Shown one piece after another: positions 38,908 to 50,555 of a DNA stretch of 64,000 nucleotides (positions are counted from its first letter, which is position 1; every line of letters begins with the position of its first letter). Source of the DNA: Mannheimia bovis (GTDB lineage: Bacteria > Pseudomonadota > Gammaproteobacteria > Enterobacterales > Pasteurellaceae); assembly GCF_014541205.1 (NCBI RefSeq), contig NZ_CP061280.1, forward strand, positions 2,062,798 to 2,126,797, in the 5' to 3' direction. A program made the position numbers and the translations under genes. Below the pieces are notes generated by a model. It saw only the letters and a program-made list of their open reading frames with translations. It had not been told where the DNA came from and ran no database searches.

Positions 38908-39864
38908 ATGACTACACCTCTTAATATCGTTTTTCTTGACCGTACAGGTATTCCTGCCACTCACGAAATCCCTCGTCCTAGCTTTGCTCACACTTGGACA
39001 GAATATGATTCCACCACAGCCGAGCAAACCTTTGAGCGTGTGAAAGATGCCGATATTATTGTTACCAGCAAAGTGTTGCTACAGCGTGATCTGCTGGCTA
39101 AATTGCCAAAGCTGAAATTAATTGCGATCACAGCGACAGGCACGAACAATGTGGACTTAGAAGCTGCAAAAGAGTTTGGCATTGCAGTTAAAAATGTAAC
39201 CGGTTATTCAAGCGTTACTGTTCCTGAACACGTGATTGGTATGATCTATTCGCTTAAACATCGCTTAACCGATTATTACCGTGATTTGATTACTTCAGAC
39301 CGCTGGGCAACTTGTGGGCAGTTCTGCTATGTTGATTATCCAATTCAGGATATTCAAGGCTCAACCTTAGGGATTTTCGGCAAAGGGAATATCGGTGCGG
39401 AAGTGGCTCGTCTGGCACAAGCGGTCGGAATGAAGGTTATTTTTGCAGAACATCAAGGAGCAACGGAAATTCGTGAAGGTTATACTGCTTTTGAAGAAGT
39501 ATTTAAACAAGCGGATATTATTTCCTTACATTGCCCTTTAACCGATAAAACGAAAAACCTGATTAACGCTGAAACCTTAGGGTTAATGAAGCCAACGGCT
39601 TATATTATCAACACAGGACGAGGTCCGTTAATTGATGAACAGGCACTTTTGAACGCTCTTGAGCAAGGTAAAATTGCAGGTGCAGCACTTGATGTATTGG
39701 TAAAAGAGCCGCCAGAGAAAGATAATCCGCTAATACTTGCAGCAAGACGTTTACCGAATTTACTGATTACGCCACACGTTGCGTGGGCGAGTAATTCTGC
39801 GGTTACAACGCTAGTAAACAAAGTTACACAAAATATGGAAGAATTTGTGGCAACAGGTAAGTAA
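38908..39864 (+). CDS. D-2-hydroxyacid dehydrogenase, glycerate/hydroxypyruvate type
   Basis: This 318-aa NAD(P)-dependent dehydrogenase has the dinucleotide motif GIFGKGNIGAEVARLAQ (about 152-) and the catalytic Arg in INTGRGPLIDEQAL. The Glu is in DVLVKEPPEKDNPLL and the His in ITPHVAWASN. Related Pasteurellaceae proteins are annotated as glycerate dehydrogenase (HprA), but lactate or hydroxypyruvate specificity cannot be read from sequence. It lies alone between kdsA and lolC and is followed by a USS-type word in the gap. Confidence 0.85.
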   Translation: MTTPLNIVFLDRTGIPATHEIPRPSFAHTWTEYDSTTAEQTFERVKDADIIVTSKVLLQRDLLAKLPKLKLIAITATGTNNVDLEAAKEFGIAVKNVTGYSSVTVPEHVIGMIYSLKHRLTDYYRDLITSDRWATCGQFCYVDYPIQDIQGSTLGIFGKGNIGAEVARLAQAVGMKVIFAEHQGATEIREGYTAFEEVFKQADIISLHCPLTDKTKNLINAETLGLMKPTAYIINTGRGPLIDEQALLNALEQGKIAGAALDVLVKEPPEKDNPLILAARRLPNLLITPHVAWASNSAVTTLVNKVTQNMEEFVATGK

Positions 39865-39902
39865 AAACAACCGCTTGTATCTATTATTTTTAGAAGAAAC
39901 AG

Positions 39903-41075
39903 ATGAATTTAACCCCTTTTTTTATTGCTTTTCGTTATTTTAGATCGAAAAGTGCAGACCGTTTTGGGCGGCTTGTAACCAACCTTGCCAGTCTTGGTAT
40001 TGTGCTAGGTGTGATGACGTTGGTCATTGTGCTATCGATTATGAACGGGTTGGAAAATATGCAGAAAAATAATCTGCTTTCTACCTTACCACACGCCATT
40101 ATTACGCCACAGGAAGGACATTTTTCCAAACAAGAAAAACTCGCTTTACCTGCATTTGCCACGCAAAGTGTGATGATTAACCGTGCGAACGTGGTCATTC
40201 AAAGCTCGGAAGGCATTAATGCCGGGCAGCTGATTGGTGTTGAAAATGCTACAGACGATCCTCTATTAGTTGATCAAAATGTGCCTCAATTATTGCCAAC
40301 AGGTGAATTTAAGGTGCTGGTTGGCTCTCGTTTGGCTAATAAACTTAATTTAAACGTGGGTGATAAATTGCGGTTGATGATTACCGAAAACAGCCAATAT
40401 ACCCCAATGGGGCGAGTGCCTGTGCAGCGATTATTTGAAATTTCAGGCATTTATCACTCTAACCGTGAGGCGAGTGAATTTACCCTATTTGCTAATTTAG
40501 CTGATGTCGGCAGATTACTGAGAATTACCGAAGATCAAGTACAAGGCGTACGTTTGTATCTGCAAGATCCTTTCCAAGTTACTGAACTTAGCAACTATTT
40601 CGATGCAGAACGTTACAAAATCAGCGATTGGCGTGAGCAAAAAGGCGAATTTTTCCAAGCAGTCAAAATGGAAAAAAATATGATGGGCTTGTTGATTAGC
40701 TTGATTATTGTGGTTGCTATTTCAAACATTGTTACCTCATTGAGCCTAATGGTGGTAGATAAACAGGGCGAGATTGCAATTTTGCAAACACAAGGTTTAA
40801 CTAAAAAACAAGTAATGCAGATTTTTGTATTTCAAGGAGCGATTGTGGGCGTGATTGGTTCAATCATCGGTGGTTTGCTTGGAATGTTAATAGTATCTAA
40901 TTTGGATCAAATTATTCTCTTACTCAACCCGGCAATTCATTTACCAACCTTGATCTCAGGTACACAAATTGCGGTGATTGTTGGGGTTTCCATTTTACTT
41001 TCACTACTTTGTACCATTTACCCTGCATATAGAGCCTCAAAAATTGAGCCGGCTCAGGCATTACGATACGAATAA
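39903..41075 (+). CDS. lolC: Lipoprotein-releasing ABC transporter permease LolC
   Basis: This 390-aa inner-membrane protein has one N-terminal TM ([28 protein letters not shown]), a large periplasmic domain (~45-245), and three C-terminal TMs with the FtsX/MacB-type [22 protein letters not shown] loop. LolCDE extracts outer-membrane-bound lipoproteins from the inner membrane and hands them to LolA. It begins a lolC-lolD-lolE run. Confidence 0.93.
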   Translation: MNLTPFFIAFRYFRSKSADRFGRLVTNLASLGIVLGVMTLVIVLSIMNGLENMQKNNLLSTLPHAIITPQEGHFSKQEKLALPAFATQSVMINRANVVIQSSEGINAGQLIGVENATDDPLLVDQNVPQLLPTGEFKVLVGSRLANKLNLNVGDKLRLMITENSQYTPMGRVPVQRLFEISGIYHSNREASEFTLFANLADVGRLLRITEDQVQGVRLYLQDPFQVTELSNYFDAERYKISDWREQKGEFFQAVKMEKNMMGLLISLIIVVAISNIVTSLSLMVVDKQGEIAILQTQGLTKKQVMQIFVFQGAIVGVIGSIIGGLLGMLIVSNLDQIILLLNPAIHLPTLISGTQIAVIVGVSILLSLLCTIYPAYRASKIEPAQALRYE

Positions 41076-41089
41076 CTGATGGAAATAAA

Positions 41090-41773
41090 ATGACAGAATT
41101 ACTTCGCTGTGAAAATATCAGCAAATTTTATGATGAAGGTGAACAAAAAGTTCAAGTGCTAAAAGATGTTTCGTTTTCGATGAATGAAGGTGAGTTAGTG
41201 GCGATTGTCGGTAGCTCCGGTTCAGGTAAAAGTACCTTATTGCATACGCTTGGTGGGCTAGATCAACCCAGTTCAGGCGAAGTGTGGGTGCGTGGACAGT
41301 CATTACAACATTTAAGTTCTGATAAATTAGCCTTATTGCGTAACCAAAACTTAGGCTTTGTTTATCAATTTCATCACTTAATGGCGGATTTTTCCGCTCT
41401 TGAAAACGTGATGATGCCAATGCTAATCGGTAAACAAAACAAAACTGAGGCAGCCAACCGTGCCGAAAAAATGTTACAAGCGGTCGGATTAGCTCATCGA
41501 ATTACACATCGTCCATCTGCGTTATCAGGTGGCGAACGCCAACGTGTGGCAATTGCTCGTGCGTTAGTAAACAACCCTGCTTTAGTGCTTGCCGATGAGC
41601 CAACCGGGAATTTAGATCAAAAAACCACCGAAAGCATTTTTGAACTCATTCAACAGCTTAACCAAGAGCAAAATATTGCGTTTTTATTAGTTACACACGA
41701 TTTGAACCTAGCAAATAAACTTTCACGTCGCCTTGTAATGCGAGATGGTATGTTAGGCGAGGGGAGCTTATGA
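41090..41773 (+). CDS. lolD: Lipoprotein-releasing ABC transporter ATPase LolD
   Basis: This 227-aa ATPase has Walker A GSSGSGKS (41-48), the LolD-type [18 protein letters not shown]-loop [22 protein letters not shown], signature [15 protein letters not shown], and Walker [14 protein letters not shown]. It powers lipoprotein extraction. Its end overlaps the lolE start by 4 bases. Confidence 0.97.
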   Translation: MTELLRCENISKFYDEGEQKVQVLKDVSFSMNEGELVAIVGSSGSGKSTLLHTLGGLDQPSSGEVWVRGQSLQHLSSDKLALLRNQNLGFVYQFHHLMADFSALENVMMPMLIGKQNKTEAANRAEKMLQAVGLAHRITHRPSALSGGERQRVAIARALVNNPALVLADEPTGNLDQKTTESIFELIQQLNQEQNIAFLLVTHDLNLANKLSRRLVMRDGMLGEGSL

Positions 41774-43035
41774 GTACGCCCTTTTTCATTAGCTGGCGTT
41801 ACCAACGGGGCAAGCAGAAAAACCGACTGGTTTCACTGATTTCGCTCTTTTCCAGTATTGGGATTGCACTTGGCGTTGCAGTGTTGATTATCGGGTTAAG
41901 TGCAATGAACGGATTTGAACGAGAACTAAATAGCCGTGTACTTTCAGTTGTGCCGCACGCAGAACTTGTGTCGTTTCAAGGTAATCAAGCCCAACCCATT
42001 GTTGATAGCCAAAAACTAGAAGCATTGGTAAAAAAATCGGAAAATATCACCGCTAGTTCCCCTTTTGTCAGCTTTACCGCCTTAATTGAAAACGGTTCAC
42101 AGCTTAAAATTGCACAGGTGCGAGGGGTTGATCCGCACAAGCAAGATCAGGTAAGCAAACTCAGTCAATTCATTCCGGCGGAACAGTGGCAGGCTTTTAC
42201 TGCTCAGTTTAAAGCCGATGAAGACGGCTTAATTTTAGGTGCGGGCATTGCGAAAGCCCTCGAAGTTGAGGCAGGCGATGAGGTAACGTTACTGCTCCCT
42301 CAACCAACAGAAGACGGCAAGTTAACCCAACCTCTGCGTTTTAATATGCCTGTTACGGGGGTGTTACGTTTAGATGGGCAGTTAGATCACAGTTATGCGT
42401 TAATTCCTTTAAACAAAGCCCAAGAGCTAATGGAATATCCGCCTAATCAAGTTTCAGGTGTTGAAATGAGTTTAAGCAATCCATTTGCGGTTCAAAGCCT
42501 TGCTATGCCGCAGCTTAATGGTTATCCGCAGCCACTTTATTTGAATACCTGGATCGAGAAATTCGGCTATATGTATAACGATATTCAACTAGTTCGTACC
42601 GTGATGTATATCGCAATGGTACTCGTCATTGGGGTTGCCTGTTTTAACATTATCTCTACGCTGATTATGGCGGTAAAAGATAAGCAAGGTGATATTGCTA
42701 TTATGCGAACACTAGGGGCAAATAATGGCTTTATCCGCCGAATTTTCTTATGGTATGGCTTACTTTCAGGTATGAAAGGAGCATTGTTTGGGATTATCTT
42801 AGGCGTCATTTTATCGCTAAATTTGACCGCTATCATTAAAGCAATTGAAGGTTTCTTCGACATAAAATTGCTTTCAGACGGTGTTTATTTTGTTGATTTC
42901 TTACCAAGTGAATTACATTGGCAAGATGTGGGCTATGTACTTATTGCAACTATTATATTAAGTTTATTTGCAAGTCTTTACCCTGCTAATCGAGCAACAA
43001 AACTAGAGCCTGCGAAAGTATTAAGTGGGCATTAA
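41770..43035 (+). CDS. lolE: Lipoprotein-releasing ABC transporter permease LolE
   Basis: This 421-aa paralogue of LolC has an N-terminal TM ([31 protein letters not shown]), a periplasmic domain, and three C-terminal TMs. The cytoplasmic loop is [26 protein letters not shown]. Start ATG overlaps the lolD stop (ATGA-type coupling). With LolC it forms the heterodimer under LolD. The operon ends at a strong terminator. Confidence 0.95.
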   Translation: MSTPFFISWRYQRGKQKNRLVSLISLFSSIGIALGVAVLIIGLSAMNGFERELNSRVLSVVPHAELVSFQGNQAQPIVDSQKLEALVKKSENITASSPFVSFTALIENGSQLKIAQVRGVDPHKQDQVSKLSQFIPAEQWQAFTAQFKADEDGLILGAGIAKALEVEAGDEVTLLLPQPTEDGKLTQPLRFNMPVTGVLRLDGQLDHSYALIPLNKAQELMEYPPNQVSGVEMSLSNPFAVQSLAMPQLNGYPQPLYLNTWIEKFGYMYNDIQLVRTVMYIAMVLVIGVACFNIISTLIMAVKDKQGDIAIMRTLGANNGFIRRIFLWYGLLSGMKGALFGIILGVILSLNLTAIIKAIEGFFDIKLLSDGVYFVDFLPSELHWQDVGYVLIATIILSLFASLYPANRATKLEPAKVLSGH

Positions 43036-43044
43036 AAAGAAAAC

Positions 43045-43077
43045 AAAAAAGTGGCTAAATAATTAGCCACTTTTTTC
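43045..43077. terminator. Bidirectional terminator after lolE
   Basis: AAAAAAGTGGCTAA / TTAGCCACTTTTTT with an ATAA loop lies between the convergent lolE and SLC13 transporter ends. Confidence 0.9.
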
Positions 43078-43082
43078 GTTTC

Positions 43083-44852
43083 CTATGGATTAAACGGGAA
43101 AAATACAGGGATAAAAATAACGCCTAAAATCCAGAATATGATATTGAGCGGTAAGCCAATCTTGATGAAATCGCCAAATTTATAACCACCTGCACCATAA
43201 ACCATCGTATTAGTTTGATAGCCGACCGGTGTCATAAAGCTGGTTGCGGCTGCAAACATTACTGCAATAATAAACGGCGAGGCATCAACCCCTAATGCCT
43301 GAGCTGTTGAAATTGCAATTGGGGTGAGTAATACGGCTGTCCCTGCATTACTCATAAATTCTGTCAATGTAGAAGTAAGTAGGTAAAGTACTGCAAGCAC
43401 GACTAACGGACCAAAATGCCCAACTTTGCCGAGCGTATTATCTACAATAAACTGAGCTGCCCCACTGTTTGCCATTGCTTCACCAAGCGGAAGTAAACCG
43501 GCAATCACTAAAATAATTTTCCAGTCAATTGATTGGTAAGCCTCATCTGCGGTTAAGCAACCTGCCAAACACATTGCAACTGCACCAACTAGAGAACTTA
43601 TCGCAATAGGTACAATGCCGATTGCTGCTGTACCAACCACACCAACCATTACCCATAAAGCAAATTTAGCACGCCAAGACTCTTCTGTTTTTACTAAATC
43701 AGAAGATAAGACGATAAAATCTTTATCTTTGCGTAAATCGTCCATATCTTCTTTTGGTAGCGTTAATAATAGAATATCACCCATTTTAAAGCTGATTCCA
43801 CGCAAACGCTCCCTAATAACTCGACTACGACGTTGCAATCCTAATACCGTAGCATCTTTATTCCAACGTTGTTGCAAAATCGGAATAGTGCCACCCACCC
43901 AACGTGAAGTTGGAGCGATCATCACTTCTGCTACCATTAAATCATCAAAATCGTCTTCATCAAGATCACGGCGACCATAAACAACGTGATGTAAGCCATA
44001 TTTTTCACGTGCACCTGACAAATCTGCCGATTCGCCACGTAGTAATATAATGTCGTGTTTCTGTAATACTTGATGGCTTGGGGTCGATAAACGCTCTCCA
44101 TTACGCAATAAACCTACAGCAAACAAACTAAATTCTTCAATTAAACCGGATTCGGCTAAACTCTTACCAATTAAAACAGAATTTTTATTTACTTTTAATT
44201 CAGAGACATATTTACCAAATCCCACGCCTTCTTCAAGTTGCAAGCGTGATTCAGGTAATAAGAAACGACTGGTCAATAATAGATAAACCGTACCGACTAA
44301 AAAGAAAATAATCCCTAAAGGAGCAAATTCAAACATTCCGAAGCCTGAATGTCCTTGATTTTGTGCGATGGAGTTTACTAATAAGTTAGTTGATGTACCA
44401 ATCAGAGTACAAACCCCTGCCATTTGGGAAGCAAAGGATAAAGGAATTAAGGATTTAGAGGGGGCGAGATTAATATTTTGTGATGCCGCAATTACAATTG
44501 GAATTAATACCGCAACGACTGCTGTATTATTCACAAAAGGCGAAATTGCTGCATTCACGCCACATAATACTAAAATAAATAACCAAGGCGTTTTAACCTT
44601 TGCCAGCAAGCCACCGATACTATCTAACGCTCCGCTATTCTGTAAACCCGCCGCTAACACAAACATTGCGGTAACAGTAACCGTTGCAGAATTTGAAAAT
44701 CCACTTAATGCCGATTTAGTATCAATTTGCCCTAATAACACTAATGATGATAAAACTAAAACAGCAACCGCATCCATACGAATTTTTTCGGTTGCAAATA
44801 AAAACACCGCAATAAAAGTTACTGCCAGTGTTGCCACAATATCCCAAGACAT
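43083..44852 (-). CDS. SLC13/DASS-family transporter with RCK_C (TrkA_C) domains
   Basis: This 589-aa membrane protein has an N-terminal TM bundle (~1-195) with the DASS signature SPFVNNTAVVAVLIPIV and LIGTSTNLLVNS. A cytoplasmic insert (~205-375) holds two TrkA_C-type modules (GFGKYVSELKVNKNSVLIGKSLAE... and LMVAEVMIAPTSRWVGG...), then a second TM bundle with MSNAGTAVLLTPIAIS. It resembles E. coli YfbS. DASS members cotransport di- or tricarboxylates or sulfate with sodium; the substrate is not readable. Confidence 0.86.
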   Translation of the reverse strand: MSWDIVATLAVTFIAVFLFATEKIRMDAVAVLVLSSLVLLGQIDTKSALSGFSNSATVTVTAMFVLAAGLQNSGALDSIGGLLAKVKTPWLFILVLCGVNAAISPFVNNTAVVAVLIPIVIAASQNINLAPSKSLIPLSFASQMAGVCTLIGTSTNLLVNSIAQNQGHSGFGMFEFAPLGIIFFLVGTVYLLLTSRFLLPESRLQLEEGVGFGKYVSELKVNKNSVLIGKSLAESGLIEEFSLFAVGLLRNGERLSTPSHQVLQKHDIILLRGESADLSGAREKYGLHHVVYGRRDLDEDDFDDLMVAEVMIAPTSRWVGGTIPILQQRWNKDATVLGLQRRSRVIRERLRGISFKMGDILLLTLPKEDMDDLRKDKDFIVLSSDLVKTEESWRAKFALWVMVGVVGTAAIGIVPIAISSLVGAVAMCLAGCLTADEAYQSIDWKIILVIAGLLPLGEAMANSGAAQFIVDNTLGKVGHFGPLVVLAVLYLLTSTLTEFMSNAGTAVLLTPIAISTAQALGVDASPFIIAVMFAAATSFMTPVGYQTNTMVYGAGGYKFGDFIKIGLPLNIIFWILGVIFIPVFFPFNP

Positions 44853-44947
44853 CCTTTTACTCCAATTTTAACTATAAATAGGCGTTGCAATAATAAATCA
44901 AGCTATTGTGTTTGTCTCTAAATTTTATTAACTTAAAAATAACAAAA

Positions 44948-44977
44948 AGAGCTGATTATAAGAATATAATCAGCTCT
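44948..44977 (-). terminator. Intrinsic terminator after rluB
   Basis: AGAGCTGATTATA / TATAATCAGCTCT is a perfect 13-bp stem with an AGAA loop, followed on the minus strand by TCTTTTTGTT. It closes the yciO-rluB side. Confidence 0.88.
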
Positions 44978-44991
44978 CTATCTCTCATTAA

Positions 44992-46071
44992 TTAACCACG
45001 ATATTTCTGGTGTTGCTTAACTGCCTTACGAATTTGACGAATATTGGTTCGACGACGATTTGCAGTTACGTCCACTTTGGTTTCTGTTTCTGCCGGCAAG
45101 CCAACCAGTTCACGCAAGTAATTGACCTGCTCAAGCCCCATCTCTTCCCAGCCGCCACGCGGTAAGCCTTTATCTAATTTAATGTTACCGTAACGAATAC
45201 GGATTAAACGGCTCACTTCCACCCCTTGCGATTCCCACAGGCGGCGAACTTCACGGTTACGCCCTTCGGTTAAAGTTACATCAAACCATTGGTTTAAGCC
45301 CGTTCCGCCAACTACTTTGATTTGCTTGAAGTTAGCCGGACCATCTTCTAACTGCACGCCTTTGCGTAAACGTTGTAACATTGCATCGTCAATATTGCCG
45401 AACACACGCACTGAATATTCACGCTCCACTTCACGGCTTGGGTGCATTAAACGGTTAGCAAGCTCGCCATCTGTAGTAAAGAGTAATAAACCTGACGTGT
45501 TGATATCCAAACGCCCTACCGCAATCCAACGTGCTCCGTTTAAACGTGGTAAACGATCAAATACGGTTGCTCTCCCTTCAGGGTCAGAACGGGTACATAA
45601 TTCGCCTTCCGGTTTATAATACATTAGTACACGGCAGATCTCTTTCTGCGTAGAAATTAAGTTGATCAAATGTCCGTCAATACGGATTTTGGTAGAAGAA
45701 CTCACTTGCACACGATCGCCTAAGGTAGCAATTTTGCCGTCTACACTCACACGCCCGCTAGCAATAATCTCTTCCAACTCTCGGCGAGACCCCTGCCCTG
45801 CTCGAGCTAAGATTTTTTGTAGCTTTTCGCCAACGATTTTAGCTTTTTTCTCTTGAGATAACGCCTCACTAGCGGTCGTTTTTTCCACTTTTTTTGCAAC
45901 TCTCGCCGTGAATGGCTTAGAAGTTGGACGTTGTGGTTTTTCTGAGGTTTTACCGAATTTGCGTTCAGATTTCTCATTTAATTTCGGCTCGCCTTTTTTG
46001 AAAGATGGACGATTATCCGCAGTTCTCTCTGAGCGAAAAGTGTGGCTTGGTTTCTTTTGAAAAGTTGTCAT
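44992..46071 (-). CDS. rluB: 23S rRNA pseudouridine(2605) synthase RluB
   Basis: This 359-aa protein has a ~95-residue Lys/Arg/Ser/Thr-rich disordered N-terminal extension. An S4-type RNA-binding domain follows ([30 protein letters not shown]). The catalytic domain has the pseudouridine-synthase Asp in [19 protein letters not shown] and the [26 protein letters not shown] block. RluB is ~291 aa in E. coli; much of the extra length is at the N-terminus. The order yciO-rluB with trpE divergent matches enterobacteria. Confidence 0.9.
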   Translation of the reverse strand: MTTFQKKPSHTFRSERTADNRPSFKKGEPKLNEKSERKFGKTSEKPQRPTSKPFTARVAKKVEKTTASEALSQEKKAKIVGEKLQKILARAGQGSRRELEEIIASGRVSVDGKIATLGDRVQVSSSTKIRIDGHLINLISTQKEICRVLMYYKPEGELCTRSDPEGRATVFDRLPRLNGARWIAVGRLDINTSGLLLFTTDGELANRLMHPSREVEREYSVRVFGNIDDAMLQRLRKGVQLEDGPANFKQIKVVGGTGLNQWFDVTLTEGRNREVRRLWESQGVEVSRLIRIRYGNIKLDKGLPRGGWEEMGLEQVNYLRELVGLPAETETKVDVTANRRRTNIRQIRKAVKQHQKYRG

Positions 46072-46142
46072 AAAGTTCCTTTTGTCGCTTTCACAAGCGT
46101 CTGAATTTTAGTAGATCTCCCTTTATGGGAGATAGGGTAATT

Positions 46143-46760
46143 TTAATTAAACGGCGTTAGATCACCCGAACCTTCTCGGATAACGACCGGAGCATCTTCG
46201 GTTAAATCAATCACGGTTGTCGGTTGTTGCCCTAAATAACCACCGTGAATGATTAGATCGACCCTATGCTCTAATTGCATACGAATTTCATCAGGGTCAG
46301 ATTCCGTCATTTCCGTATCAGGCAACATCAACGAGCAAGAAAGAATTGGCTCTCCGAGTGCCGCAATTAATGCCAACGCAATTGTATTATTCGGCACACG
46401 AATTCCTACCGTTTTACGCTTTGTCATCAATCTGCGAGGCAACTCTTTGGTTGCCGGCAGAATAAAAGTATAAGGGTTTGGTGTATTGTTTTTAATTAAG
46501 CGATAGGCTTGATTATTCACTAACGCATAGATAGAAAGTTCAGATAGATCACTACAAACTAAGGTGAAATTATGATTTTCCGGCAATTTACGAATTGCGA
46601 CAATTCTATCCATTGCGTGCTTATCGCCCATCGCACAACCTAAGGCGTAACCTGAATCGGTTGGATAAACAATCACGCCACCATTTTTAATAATTTCTAC
46701 CGCTTGATTAATTAACCGTTGCTGTGGATTATCGGGGTGGATATAGAAAAATTGGGTCAT
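46143..46760 (-). CDS. yciO: YciO family protein (YrdC/Sua5 fold)
   Basis: This 205-aa protein is read from the ATG at 46760 (MTQFFYIHPDNPQQRLINQA). Signatures are VIVYPTDSGYALGCAMGDKHA, RKLPENHNFTLVCSDLSELS, KRKTVGIRVPNN and ILSCSLMLP. The YciO branch lacks the TsaC KxR/SxN-type pattern and its role is unclear; it is a second YrdC-fold protein besides tsaC. It lies divergent from trpE. Confidence 0.88.
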   Translation of the reverse strand: MTQFFYIHPDNPQQRLINQAVEIIKNGGVIVYPTDSGYALGCAMGDKHAMDRIVAIRKLPENHNFTLVCSDLSELSIYALVNNQAYRLIKNNTPNPYTFILPATKELPRRLMTKRKTVGIRVPNNTIALALIAALGEPILSCSLMLPDTEMTESDPDEIRMQLEHRVDLIIHGGYLGQQPTTVIDLTEDAPVVIREGSGDLTPFN

Positions 46761-46844
46761 CGCTTTCAAGCCTTTAGCTTTATAAAAATTGAGCTAATTA
46801 TACACCAATATGCCCGAAGCTCTATAAATATCTACAATAATTGC

Positions 46845-46878
46845 TTGACTTATACCTTTTGTACTAGTTTAATAGTGC
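46845..46878 (+). promoter_or_regulatory. trpE promoter with overlapping TrpR operator
   Basis: TTGACT (46845-46850), a 17-base spacer and TTTAAT (46868-46873) form the promoter. GTACTAGTTTAATAGTGC (46861-46878) matches the TrpR consensus (GNACTAGTTAACTAGTNC) at 15 of 18 positions and covers the -10. The likely transcription start is ~25 bases before the trpE ATG. Confidence 0.83.
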
Positions 46879-46904
46879 AAAATAAATTTCTATAGGAATG
46901 TGCA

Positions 46905-48467
46905 ATGTCTTACTTAACCATTACTCAAACAGAGCTTCCTTACTTTTCAGATACAACCCATATTTACTATGCGTTATGTGGCGAACGCCTACATACTTTA
47001 TTATTAGATTCAGCCGAAATTCAGAGCAAAAACAGTTTAAAGAGTTTGTTATTTGCAAAATCTGCTGTGCATATTTTTTGTGAAGAACAACAAGTTACAT
47101 TTCACGCCTTAACCCAAAACGGCAAGGCAGTATTGCCATTGATTGAAAAAGCGTTAAACCAACTTTCACCAGCCCCAATTTGCAAAATGTTGGCAGAAAA
47201 TGACCGCTTGCAAGCAACATTTCCAACCATCAGTAACCATTTAGATGAAGACAGTAAACTCAAAACCACTACCGTGTTTGATGGTTTACGTAGCGTAAGC
47301 CAATTATTTTCGAGTTCAACATCGCCTGTCTATTTAGGTGGTTTATTTAGCTACGATTTGGTGGCGAATTTTATTCCAATGGAAAATATCAGTCTGCAAG
47401 ATGATGGTTTAAGTTGCCCTGATTACAGTTTCTATTTGGCAGAACAGCTCGTTACTATCGATCATCAAACAGAAAAAGCCGTGCTAAATACGTTTTGTTT
47501 TGAGCCAAGCGAGCAAGCTAACCTTCAACAACAAGCGGTCGAATTTTCCCAAAAACTTGCAAATCTCTCTGAAATCGAGCTTTCACTAGAAATTAAAGCA
47601 GCAACAGACGAAGCAACTGCCAATATCGAAGATGAAGAATTTAAAGCGATTATCCGCAAGCTGAAGCACCATATTAATATCGGTGATGTGTTCCAAATTG
47701 TGCCATCTCGTCGTTTCAGCTTGCCTTGTCCGAATACATTGGCAAGTTATCGTCAACTGAAAATTAACAACCCTAGCCCGTATATGTTCTTTATGCAGGC
47801 AGAAAATTTCACTCTGTTTGGGGCTTCGCCTGAAAGTGCATTGAAATATTCAGAGCATAACCGCCAATTAGAGATTTATCCGATTGCCGGCTCACGCCCT
47901 CGTGGTTTTGATGCAAAAGGCAATATCGACCCGGAATTGGATTCTCGCTTAGAATTAGAACTTCGCTTGGATCAAAAAGAGCTTGCCGAGCATTTAATGT
48001 TGGTCGATCTTGCTCGAAATGATGTAGCTCGTGTGAGTGAATCAGGTACTCGCCGAGTGGTCGATTTAATGCAAATTGACCGCTATTCGCAAATTATGCA
48101 CCTTGTTTCACGTGTGATTGGCACACTTCGATTTGATTTAGATGCCCTGCACGCTTATCAAGCCTGTATGAATATGGGCACACTCACCGGTGCACCCAAA
48201 ATTAAAGCGATGCAGTTAATTTACCAAGTTGAACAGCAAAAACGCCACAGCTACGGTGGGGCGGTAGGTTATTTAACTTCAGACGGCAATTTAGACACCT
48301 GTATTGTGATCCGCTCGGCATTCGTACAAAACGGTATTGCTTATGTGCAAGCAGGCTGTGGCGAAGTTTTAGATTCCGATCCGCAAACAGAAGCCGATGA
48401 AACCCGCCACAAAGCACGAGCGGTGTTAAAAGCGATTGCACAAGTTAATGCACAGGCAAATGGTTAA
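46905..48467 (+). CDS. trpE: Anthranilate synthase component I
   Basis: This 520-aa protein has the feedback-site region LFSSSTSPVYLGGLFSYDL and the chorismate-binding blocks GDVFQIVPSRRFSL, SPYMFFMQAENFTLFGASPESAL and PIAGSRPRGFD. LVDLARNDVARVSESG, TGAPKIKAMQLI and GGAVGYLTSDGNLDTCIVIR follow. AGGA lies 7 bases before the ATG. It makes anthranilate from chorismate with TrpG. It is the first gene after the TrpR operator; no leader peptide space exists. Confidence 0.97.
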   Translation: MSYLTITQTELPYFSDTTHIYYALCGERLHTLLLDSAEIQSKNSLKSLLFAKSAVHIFCEEQQVTFHALTQNGKAVLPLIEKALNQLSPAPICKMLAENDRLQATFPTISNHLDEDSKLKTTTVFDGLRSVSQLFSSSTSPVYLGGLFSYDLVANFIPMENISLQDDGLSCPDYSFYLAEQLVTIDHQTEKAVLNTFCFEPSEQANLQQQAVEFSQKLANLSEIELSLEIKAATDEATANIEDEEFKAIIRKLKHHINIGDVFQIVPSRRFSLPCPNTLASYRQLKINNPSPYMFFMQAENFTLFGASPESALKYSEHNRQLEIYPIAGSRPRGFDAKGNIDPELDSRLELELRLDQKELAEHLMLVDLARNDVARVSESGTRRVVDLMQIDRYSQIMHLVSRVIGTLRFDLDALHAYQACMNMGTLTGAPKIKAMQLIYQVEQQKRHSYGGAVGYLTSDGNLDTCIVIRSAFVQNGIAYVQAGCGEVLDSDPQTEADETRHKARAVLKAIAQVNAQANG

Positions 48468-48477
48468 GGGAAACATT

Positions 48478-49448
<971 letters not shown>

Positions 49449-49485
49449 TCCGTGATACTTCAAGCGGTCAAATAAGGAAAATATT

Positions 49486-50487
49486 ATGCAAAACTTACTC
49501 GATAAATTATTCGCCAACCAAGCCTTAACCCAAGCAGAATCGCACGCCTTTTTTAGCGAAGTGGTAAAAGGCAATCTGTCAAACGAGCAATTAGCAGCTG
49601 CATTGATTGCTTTAAAACTACGAGGCGAAACGGTAGAAGAAATTGCCGGGGCGGCTACTGCTGCTCTTAAAAATGCCAATCCGTTCCCAACACCTGATTA
49701 TCCGTTTGCCGATATTGTCGGTACAGGGGGTGATGGACATCACACCATCAATATCTCCACCACCTCCGCATTGGTGGCGGCAACAATGGGCTACAAAATT
49801 GCTAAACACGGCAACCGCAGCGTCTCCAGCAAAACAGGCTCAAGCGATGTATTAAGCCATTTAGGCATTAATGTGGGCGTTGCACCTGAAACTGCTCGTC
49901 TTGCTTTAGATGAAACCAACATCTGCTTTTTATTTGCACCAACTTACCACAGCGGTTTTAAATACGCAGCCCCGGTTCGCCAAGCATTAAAAACCCGTAC
50001 CCTCTTTAATATTTTAGGACCACTTATCAATCCGGCACACGCCAAACGCCAGTTACTTGGGGTTTATTCACCGGAACTGGTAAAAGTTTATGCAGAAACG
50101 GTAAAAACGCTCGGTTGTGAACACACCATCGTTGTTCACGGTTCAGGTTTAGACGAAGTCGCTATTCACGGCGAAACCTTAGTGGCTGAAATCCAAAACG
50201 GACAGATTAAATATTACACACTAAGCCCCGAAGATTTCGGCATTTCACGCCATTCTCTTGAAGATCTCAAAGGCGGAGAGCCTGCAGAAAATGCCGAAAA
50301 AGTTACCGCTATCTTACAAGGCAAAGGTGAACCTGCTCATATTGATGCGGTGGCAGTGAATGTGGCATTGTTAATGAAACTGTTTGGAAAAGCTGATCTT
50401 AAAGCAAATGTCGCAGAGGTTAAAAACACTCTTGCCAGCGGAAAAGTATTTGAAACATTATCCAAATTATCGCAATATAACGATTAA
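49486..50487 (+). CDS. trpD: Anthranilate phosphoribosyltransferase
   Basis: This 333-aa protein has the PRPP-binding [41 protein letters not shown], and the anthranilate-site [34 protein letters not shown]. It adds phosphoribosyl to anthranilate. It lies 37 bases after the tautomerase gene, with a USS word in the gap. The next genes are not trp, so trpC(F)BA must lie elsewhere. Confidence 0.97.
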   Translation: MQNLLDKLFANQALTQAESHAFFSEVVKGNLSNEQLAAALIALKLRGETVEEIAGAATAALKNANPFPTPDYPFADIVGTGGDGHHTINISTTSALVAATMGYKIAKHGNRSVSSKTGSSDVLSHLGINVGVAPETARLALDETNICFLFAPTYHSGFKYAAPVRQALKTRTLFNILGPLINPAHAKRQLLGVYSPELVKVYAETVKTLGCEHTIVVHGSGLDEVAIHGETLVAEIQNGQIKYYTLSPEDFGISRHSLEDLKGGEPAENAEKVTAILQGKGEPAHIDAVAVNVALLMKLFGKADLKANVAEVKNTLASGKVFETLSKLSQYND

Positions 50488-50491
50488 ATCT

Positions 50492-50515
50492 AAGCCCACA
50501 ATGTGGGCTTTATCT
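50492..50515 (+). terminator. Terminator after trpD
   Basis: AAGCCCAC AAT GTGGGCTT is a short perfect hairpin followed by TATCTTTT. It closes the trpE-trpG-tautomerase-trpD transcript. Confidence 0.72.
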
Positions 50516-50555
50516 TTTCCTTGCAGCTCTTTTCATTACAACAATGGGGAAACCG

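Noticed and set aside
43615-44871. Long plus-strand frames opposite the SLC13 transporter
   Set aside because: They are shadows of a well-supported membrane protein gene, with no recognised domain.
46898-47083. Possible trp leader or small gene at the trpE start
   Set aside because: The frame lies almost wholly inside trpE in another phase, has no tandem Trp codons and no attenuator structure.
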